Of a DNA stretch of 10,909 bases, positions 6,852 through 10,909 are shown in pieces. The stretch lies in NCBI GenBank assembly GCA_045594065.1, contig JAZNXU010000006.1:1-10909 (forward strand). Reading direction: 5' to 3'. The position numbers were made by a program, and so were the translations under genes. Origin of the DNA: SIG565 sp045594065 (lineage in GTDB: Bacteria > Bacillota > Clostridia > Oscillospirales > Acutalibacteraceae). Position 1 is the stretch's first letter. Each line of letters opens with the position of its first letter. The notes under the pieces are model-generated. The model was not told the DNA's origin, ran no database searches, and saw only the letters and a program-made list of their open reading frames with translations.

Positions 6852-6880
6852 TTGACAATATTTTTCTTTTATAATAGAAT
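6852..6880 (+). promoter_or_regulatory. SigA-type promoter of the PAP2 phosphatase gene
   Basis: Consensus -35 TTGACA (6852-6857), a 17-bp spacer and -10 TAGAAT (6875-6880) lie 23 bp before the ATG, followed by the ribosome binding site GAGGTGAT (6893-6900). A TATAAT at 6870-6875 is only 12 bp from this -35, so it is less likely to be the -10. The -35 is 7 bp from the -35 of the opposing MATE promoter. Confidence 0.75.
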
Positions 6881-6903
6881 TAAATTAAACAAGAGGTGAT
6901 ACT

Positions 6904-7398
6904 ATGAGCGAATACAGCTATATTAAGCTCAACCGCTATATGCACGCGCATTCAAAGCTCGCTAAAGCGGCGGTTATTTTATGTAAATTAATCACTCTGG
7001 CAGTTTATGTTTTTTATCCCGCTTTTTTGATATATCTGTTTTTTAATGAGCGTCAGCCGTTTTTAAAATCGGTGCTGGTGCCGCTCGTATCAGTTATACT
7101 AGTGTCACTTATGCGCCTAAAAATGAATTTGCCGCGACCCTATGAAATAATGAATATGACCCCGCTTTATGATAAAAAAACTAAAGGCCAATCCTTTCCC
7201 TCGCGTCACACCTTTGCAATATTCATAATCGCATTTACGGTGTACTTTGTAAAGCCAATTATCGGTATTGCACTTTCCATTTTAGGTTTAATGCTCGCCG
7301 CCCTCAGGGTGATAATCGGTGTTCATTATGTGCGCGATGTGCTTGCTGGCTTTTTATGCGCCGTAATTTCTGCGGTTATCGGATACATAATAATATAA
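6904..7398 (+). CDS. PAP2-superfamily membrane phosphatase
   Basis: The product is predicted to be a small integral-membrane phosphatase of the PAP2 (type 2 phosphatidic acid phosphatase) superfamily. Such enzymes remove phosphate from lipid phosphates such as phosphatidic acid or undecaprenyl pyrophosphate. The 164-residue protein has about five hydrophobic segments. The active-site motifs are recognisable: motif 1 as R71-x6-R78-P79, motif 2 as P99-S100-R101-H102 and motif 3 as R135-x5-H141-x3-D145. The catalytic histidines (102 and 141), both key arginines and the aspartate are present. Two flanking positions differ from the usual pattern: the first lysine of motif 1 is arginine, and the serine before R135 is leucine. 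The ATG has a strong GAGGTGAT 3 nt upstream. The gene stands alone, divergent from the MATE operon. The lipid substrate cannot be assigned. Confidence 0.85.
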   Translation: MSEYSYIKLNRYMHAHSKLAKAAVILCKLITLAVYVFYPAFLIYLFFNERQPFLKSVLVPLVSVILVSLMRLKMNLPRPYEIMNMTPLYDKKTKGQSFPSRHTFAIFIIAFTVYFVKPIIGIALSILGLMLAALRVIIGVHYVRDVLAGFLCAVISAVIGYIII

Positions 7399-7420
7399 AA
7401 GGCTCTTAACAGAGCCTTTT
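7397..7420. terminator. Bidirectional terminator between convergent genes
   Basis: A perfect 10-bp stem (AAAAGGCTCT 7397-7406 with 7411-7420) closes a TAAC loop, with A and T runs at its two feet so that it can work in both directions. It overlaps the stop codons of both flanking genes: TAA 7396-7398 of the phosphatase and TAA 7421-7419 of the glycosidase. Confidence 0.85.
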
Positions 7421-9110
7421 ATATACTGTTTATTAACTCCTCGGAGATTCCTTTGAATTCTTCGGGGATTATTTTTTGTACCTTTCGGTCGTAGGTTACA
7501 AGACCGTTAATTTCATCCTCAACATCCGACACTTGAGTATAAACAGTAGCGTTAAGCCCCTCTTTAACAAGCGGAATAACTTGAGTTTTATATAAATTCT
7601 GTAGTTTCTTTACAAATTCCTCTCGGGTTTTACAGTTAGCATACCCGAAAGATTTTTCGGGGTTAAAAATATGGTTTTCGACGGCATAAGCATACCCACC
7701 GAACTCGGAAAGGAAATAGGGTTTATCGGTTTTTGCCGCCTTTAGCTTGCGGAAATAAATGTGGCGACTGCATAAATCGGTCTTATTCGGAATAAACCAA
7801 CCCGAGGCAGAATCGATAAAGCGTGAGGAATCAAGCCGCCTTAATTTCTCATACATTTCGTCGGCACAGAACTGCCCCCAGCCCTCGTTAAATATTGTCC
7901 ATTGGCAGATGCTCGGGTGGCAATACAGTTGACGGACAGTAGCATTCATACCGTTTTCGAACGCCTTGCGGCTCTCGGAATTTCTGTGCAGTCTTTTATC
8001 GTTTAGGCGCAGCAGTCCCACCGTTGGCAAAGCGGTATCTCGCAAAAACGAATAATTGCTATTATTAATCATATCTTGAAAAACACAGATACCTAAACGG
8101 TCACATTCATAATAAAAAAGCTGCGGCTCAACCTTTATGTGCTTTCTAAGCATATTAAAGCCTAAATTTTTAAGCATCAAAATATCATCGGTAAAACACT
8201 TGGAGCTTGCAGGCGTAAAAATCCCGTCCGACCAATAGCCTTGGTCGAGAATACCATGGAAGAAATACGGCTTTCCGTTTAAACACATACGGATTTTGCC
8301 GTTTACAGTTTTAATGCTTAATTCTCTCAGCGCAAAATATGAATCTACCCTATCCTCCCCTGATGTAGCCGTAAAATAATAAAGATACGGGTTTTCGGGC
8401 GACCAATTCATAGGTTTTTCGGGAGCAATTCGGCAAACACCGTTCTTAATTTTATATTGCTTGCCGCTAAGCTCAATTTCACCGTCAGTTATTCCCTCAA
8501 AAACAATTTGAGCACACTCTGTAGTGGTATTAATTTTAATATTTTTTATGTATTGTTCAGGCACGCTTTCAAGCCATACCGTCTGCCAAATGCCAGACAC
8601 GGGCGTATACCACATACCGCCGCGGTTTCTGGTTTGCTTGCCATAGGGCAGAATTTTCTCACTCAGCCTATCCTCCACACGGACAGTAACGGTATTCTCG
8701 TTTGAAAGATACTCAGTAATATCAAAACAGAAAGCCTCATAACCGCCGATATGCTGTCCGACACTTTTACCGTTAAGGAAAACCTCGCACATCTGGTCTA
8801 CCGCGCCGAAATGCAGTAAAACCCTATCCCTTAAAAATCCCTCGGGCAGAGTGAATGTGCGGGTATACCAAAGGATTTTATCTTCTTCGAACACCTCGTT
8901 TACACCCGAAAGCAGACTCTCGGGGCAGAAAGGAACATTAATTTTTCGATCGTATTCGAACGGCTCGGCACCGTCGGTTACCGCAAAGTCCCACTCACCG
9001 TTAAGATTTAAAAACGAATCGCGTTTCATAAACGGACGCGGATAATCATTCCAAAAAATGCTTTTATTATCCTCACCGTATTTTGTGTAAAGTTTTGCAA
9101 AATCAGTCAT
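7419..9110 (-). CDS. Glycoside hydrolase family 2 enzyme (beta-galactosidase/glucuronidase-like)
   Basis: The product is a retaining beta-glycosidase of family GH2. The 563-residue protein shows the usual order: an N-terminal sugar-binding jelly roll (about 30-182), an immunoglobulin-like domain (about 185-265) and a TIM-barrel catalytic domain (about 268-563). The acid/base is N408-E409 in FNEGWGQF and the nucleophile is E469 in FLSEFGG. There is no signal peptide, so it should act in the cytoplasm on imported sugars. The NxK signature that marks beta-glucuronidases before the DRK near the C-terminus is absent (the region reads EINGLVTYDRK), so glucuronidase activity is not supported; galactosidase or another beta-glycosidase fits better. 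The ATG has GGGGAG 7 nt upstream. The gene is monocistronic with its own promoter, and no transporter or regulator neighbour indicates the substrate. Confidence 0.88.
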   Translation of the reverse strand: MTDFAKLYTKYGEDNKSIFWNDYPRPFMKRDSFLNLNGEWDFAVTDGAEPFEYDRKINVPFCPESLLSGVNEVFEEDKILWYTRTFTLPEGFLRDRVLLHFGAVDQMCEVFLNGKSVGQHIGGYEAFCFDITEYLSNENTVTVRVEDRLSEKILPYGKQTRNRGGMWYTPVSGIWQTVWLESVPEQYIKNIKINTTTECAQIVFEGITDGEIELSGKQYKIKNGVCRIAPEKPMNWSPENPYLYYFTATSGEDRVDSYFALRELSIKTVNGKIRMCLNGKPYFFHGILDQGYWSDGIFTPASSKCFTDDILMLKNLGFNMLRKHIKVEPQLFYYECDRLGICVFQDMINNSNYSFLRDTALPTVGLLRLNDKRLHRNSESRKAFENGMNATVRQLYCHPSICQWTIFNEGWGQFCADEMYEKLRRLDSSRFIDSASGWFIPNKTDLCSRHIYFRKLKAAKTDKPYFLSEFGGYAYAVENHIFNPEKSFGYANCKTREEFVKKLQNLYKTQVIPLVKEGLNATVYTQVSDVEDEINGLVTYDRKVQKIIPEEFKGISEELINSI

Positions 9111-9182
9111 TCATTTACTCCCCATAAGCAGAGATTTTAGAGTGCAGTTTTGATTTTTCTACCATCTATGCTACTTTGTTTT

Positions 9183-9211
9183 AGTATACCAGAGAAAAGC
9201 ATATCTGACAA
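9183..9211 (-). promoter_or_regulatory. SigA-type promoter of the GH2 gene
   Basis: Read leftward, -35 TTGTCA (9211-9206), a 17-bp spacer and -10 TATACT (9188-9183) begin 3 bp after the mazF terminator. The leader before the ATG is about 65 nt. I see no obvious operator in it. Confidence 0.78.
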
Positions 9212-9214
9212 GTT

Positions 9215-9241
9215 AAAAAGGCTTCCATTGGAAGCCTTTTT
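9215..9241 (-). terminator. Intrinsic terminator of mazF
   Basis: A perfect 12-bp stem (9230-9241 with 9215-9226, GGAAGCC core) closes a 3-nt loop. Its outer A-T pairs supply the T run in the leftward direction. It touches the mazF stop codon by one base. Confidence 0.85.
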
Positions 9242-9600
9242 TAATAGTATTTATTTGTATTAAGTCCGAAGCTTACCGTTAGCGCCCTATCCACCATATC
9301 CATAGACGGATTATCCAGCGTACCCATTTTTTCTTTAAGGCGCTGTTTATCGATAGTGCGCACCTGCTCAAGTAATATAACCGAATCTTTAGAAAGTCCG
9401 CAACCCTCTGCCCCTATTTTTATATGGGTGGGAAGTCGGCTTTTTTCCTGCTGACTTGTAATCGCCGCTGCTATGACGGTTGGACTGTAGCGGTTTCCGA
9501 TATCGTTCTGGATGATAAGTACCGGTCGCACACCGCCCTGTTCTGAGCCTACAACGGGGCTTAAATCTGCATAGAATATATCTCCGCGTTTAACTGTCAT
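9241..9600 (-). CDS. mazF: MazF/EndoA-type mRNA interferase toxin
   Basis: The product is a cytoplasmic endoribonuclease of the MazF/PemK family and closely resembles Bacillus EndoA (NdoA), which cuts single-stranded RNA at a short specific sequence. The 119-residue protein carries GDIFYADLSPVVGSEQGGVR at 6-25 and VLIIQNDIGN at 27-36. The known catalytic residues of EndoA fall at the same numbers here, R25 and T48. The DSVILLEQVRTIDKQRL block is at 72-88. The frame extends 19 codons further upstream to 9657, but the added residues do not resemble the family and homologues begin at MTVKRGD, so the ATG at 9600 is chosen. GGAG lies 12 nt upstream, which is somewhat far. No antitoxin gene lies upstream: the space to the next gene is a terminator and promoter. 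The cut sequence cannot be predicted. Confidence 0.9.
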   Translation of the reverse strand: MTVKRGDIFYADLSPVVGSEQGGVRPVLIIQNDIGNRYSPTVIAAAITSQQEKSRLPTHIKIGAEGCGLSKDSVILLEQVRTIDKQRLKEKMGTLDNPSMDMVDRALTVSFGLNTNKYY

Positions 9601-9670
9601 TTTTATTTCACGCTCCGAAAATATTTTGGTAATTATATTTTTACCCGCCGCCTGCATTTTTAAGCAGCCG

Positions 9671-9686
9671 TTAAAAATATTTTTAA
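9671..9686. repeat. 16-bp perfect AT palindrome in the mazF leader
   Basis: The sequence TTAAAAATATTTTTAA is its own reverse complement and lies at the predicted mazF transcription start, just downstream of the -10. It could be an operator, but pure A+T palindromes arise easily in low-GC DNA. Confidence 0.4.
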
Positions 9687-9689
9687 TAT

Positions 9690-9718
9690 ATTCTATGCCG
9701 TGAAACCGACTATGACAA
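9690..9718 (-). promoter_or_regulatory. SigA-type promoter of mazF
   Basis: Read leftward, -35 TTGTCA (9718-9713), a 17-bp spacer and -10 TAGAAT (9695-9690) predict a start near 9683 and a leader of about 80 nt before the ATG at 9600. The -35 overlaps the last base of the preceding terminator stem. Confidence 0.68.
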
Positions 9719-9749
9719 AAGTCCCGCAGATGTAACTCTGCAGGACTTT
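9718..9749 (-). terminator. Terminator of the cadherin-like/zinc-ribbon gene
   Basis: An imperfect stem (7 bp AAAGTCC/GGACTTT, one mismatch, 5 bp GCAGA/TCTGC) closes a 6-nt loop; read leftward it ends in a short T run. It starts 5 bp past the stop codon of the right-hand gene. The T run is short, so termination may be partial. Confidence 0.7.
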
Positions 9750-9754
9750 ACTGA

Positions 9755-10909
9755 TTATTCCATTCTATTTCCGCATTTTTCACAGAATTTTATAGGTTTA
9801 TCGTATTCAGCGCCACAATTCGGACACATAAATTCGGTAACATCCTGCGCCTGTTCTTCCTCTAGCTCGTCGTATTCATCAACTTCATCAAATTCATCAA
9901 ACTCATCAAATTCATCAAACTCGTCAAGCTCATCCTCTTCATCGGCACCCCTGCCCGATTTTACAAGCTTAACAATTAGAATAACGATAAGTGCTATGAT
10001 AATAATTACCGCAAGTACAACGGCGCCAATCATCAGCTTTTCCATTAAGGACAGCGCAGAAAAGCGTGAAACTAAACTTCCCGCACCATTTGTTGAAGCG
10101 GCAGTTTTTAATGCCCGCTCAAACTCGGGAGAGCGCTGAATAGAGTTTGTTGTGGTATCAATTCTGTAATATCCCTTATCACCGCTGAGTGTTTCGGCAT
10201 AAACGATAACATAGTCGGCTAAATTGGAATCCTCATAACGGATAGCCTGAACATTATAGCCGCCTATTTCGGCAGTTGTCTTATAATAGCCGTTAGGAAT
10301 ATTCAGCGAGCTTTCTAAATCTAAAATTACATATTGAGTGCTATCTGAAACTATACGCCTATATTCGGCAAACTGCTCGGTTAAATTATTAAAGGTGAAA
10401 TAAGCAGATTTACTTGCATCGGCATTTTTTGCATAAACCAAAATAGTTTCGTTTGCCTCGCTTTTCATTACGGGCAGCTCAACGCCGTTTATTACTGCAC
10501 TTGCAACTGTAAAGCCCTCAAGCTTAATATCATCTGTATATTCCGAAACGAGTATCCATTTTTCACCGCCGATTTCCACTTCATATGGGTTTACAATCGG
10601 TGCATCAGGATTTTCAGGGTCTTCGGGCACGGCACCATCGGGTGCGGCACGGTTTATATTAATAACATATGTTTTCTGTGTTCCGTTAGGTGCAGTTACG
10701 ATAATAGAACGCTGGTTGTCGCCAACCTTCATATTCTTCGAGCCCACAACTTGATATGTTGCCTGTGGGTCTTCTGTTTGGAAATTAACCGCTACTATTT
10801 CAACAGAGTTATCTACTTTAATGTTATAGGTTGTAACATCCTTATTAAATGCAGGGGTAAGCGGAATATTATTTGATAAATAAAGTGTTCTTAAATTCGC
10901 ATTACCTGA
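9755..10909 (-). CDS. Membrane protein: cadherin-like domain, TM helix, acidic repeat tail, zinc ribbon (5' end outside window)
   Basis: The visible 384 residues are the C-terminal part of a larger protein; the frame is open to the right edge. The first in-frame GTG (10747) is inside a domain and has no sensible ribosome binding site. In order from the edge: a cadherin-like beta-sandwich domain (about 1-88, with NKDVTTYNIKVDN and GTQKTYVININR), a proline/aspartate linker, a beta-rich region of unknown family (about 108-255), a transmembrane helix (about 292-315, rich in Ile/Val), a basic stop-transfer KLVKSGR, eight Asp-Glu-X triplets (about 327-350) and a zinc ribbon CPNC...CEKC with cysteines at 362, 365, 376 and 379. 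By the positive-inside rule the cadherin-like part is outside and the ribbon in the cytoplasm. A signal peptide would be beyond the window. Function is unknown; surface sensing or adhesion is only a guess. Confidence 0.8.
   Translation of the reverse strand, partial: SGNANLRTLYLSNNIPLTPAFNKDVTTYNIKVDNSVEIVAVNFQTEDPQATYQVVGSKNMKVGDNQRSIIVTAPNGTQKTYVININRAAPDGAVPEDPENPDAPIVNPYEVEIGGEKWILVSEYTDDIKLEGFTVASAVINGVELPVMKSEANETILVYAKNADASKSAYFTFNNLTEQFAEYRRIVSDSTQYVILDLESSLNIPNGYYKTTAEIGGYNVQAIRYEDSNLADYVIVYAETLSGDKGYYRIDTTTNSIQRSPEFERALKTAASTNGAGSLVSRFSALSLMEKLMIGAVVLAVIIIIALIVILIVKLVKSGRGADEEDELDEFDEFDEFDEFDEVDEYDELEEEQAQDVTEFMCPNCGAEYDKPIKFCEKCGNRME
9866..9937 (-). repeat. 9-bp minisatellite encoding (Asp-Glu-X)8
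   Basis: Eight in-frame 9-bp units, consensus TTCATCAAA on the plus strand, encode Asp-Glu followed by Phe, Leu, Tyr or Val in the cytoplasmic tail. The four central Phe units are nearly identical in DNA while the outer units have diverged, as expected for a repeat that grows and shrinks by slippage. Every copy-number change would keep the frame. Confidence 0.85.

Noticed and set aside
9601..9657. Longer MazF starting at 9657
   Set aside because: The 19 extra residues do not resemble EndoA N-termini, and the ATG at 9600 puts the catalytic Arg and Thr at the family's exact positions.
9866..9937. A CRISPR-like or intergenic repeat array
   Set aside because: The units are 9 bp, contiguous without spacers and in frame inside a coding region.

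Overview
The window looks like chromosome of a low-GC Gram-positive anaerobe, most likely a gut Clostridia (Oscillospiraceae/Ruminococcaceae-like). This is inferred from family content (NhaC antiporter, AzlC/AzlD, Bacillus-type EndoA toxin, cytoplasmic GH2 enzyme), GGAGG-type ribosome binding sites, SigA-type promoters with 17-bp spacers and short hairpin terminators. No species can be named from the sequence alone.

Layout. (1) At 3-1466 an AT-rich gene for a tetratricopeptide-repeat protein runs rightward. It is open to the left edge, so its 5' end is missing, and it ends in a strong terminator. (2) At 1509-1884, read leftward, lies a tRNA-Leu(UAA) unit: a strong promoter, a 23-nt copy of the tRNA 5' end, about 150 bp holding two hairpins, then the intact tRNA with encoded CCA and its own terminator. 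This duplicated leader is the least conventional structure in the window. (3) Also leftward are ttcA (tRNA C32 thiolation family) and, upstream of it, nhaC (Na+/H+ antiporter). The ttcA promoter is nested inside the nhaC terminator hairpin. (4) A leftward operon follows: MATE exporter, azlC, azlD. The reading frames overlap and the nhaC promoter starts where azlD stops. (5) Back-to-back promoters at 6816-6880 drive the MATE operon leftward and a small PAP2-type membrane phosphatase rightward. (6) A two-way terminator separates the phosphatase from a convergent GH2 glycosidase. (7) Further right, leftward, are a stand-alone MazF/EndoA toxin and the C-terminal part of a membrane protein with a cadherin-like domain, one transmembrane helix, a (Asp-Glu-X)8 acidic tail and a C-terminal zinc ribbon. 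The last gene runs off the right edge.

How it works together. Most of the window is ordinary housekeeping and transport: branched-chain amino acid export (AzlCD), drug or metabolite export (MATE), Na+/H+ exchange, lipid-phosphate turnover, sugar hydrolysis and tRNA maturation. The gene packing is tight; several promoters overlap or abut the terminator or stop codon of the gene before. I see no CRISPR array, transposase, integrase or recognisable multi-gene defence system. The best candidates for something undescribed are the structured insertion in the tRNA-Leu leader and the surface-to-cytoplasm cadherin-like/zinc-ribbon protein.
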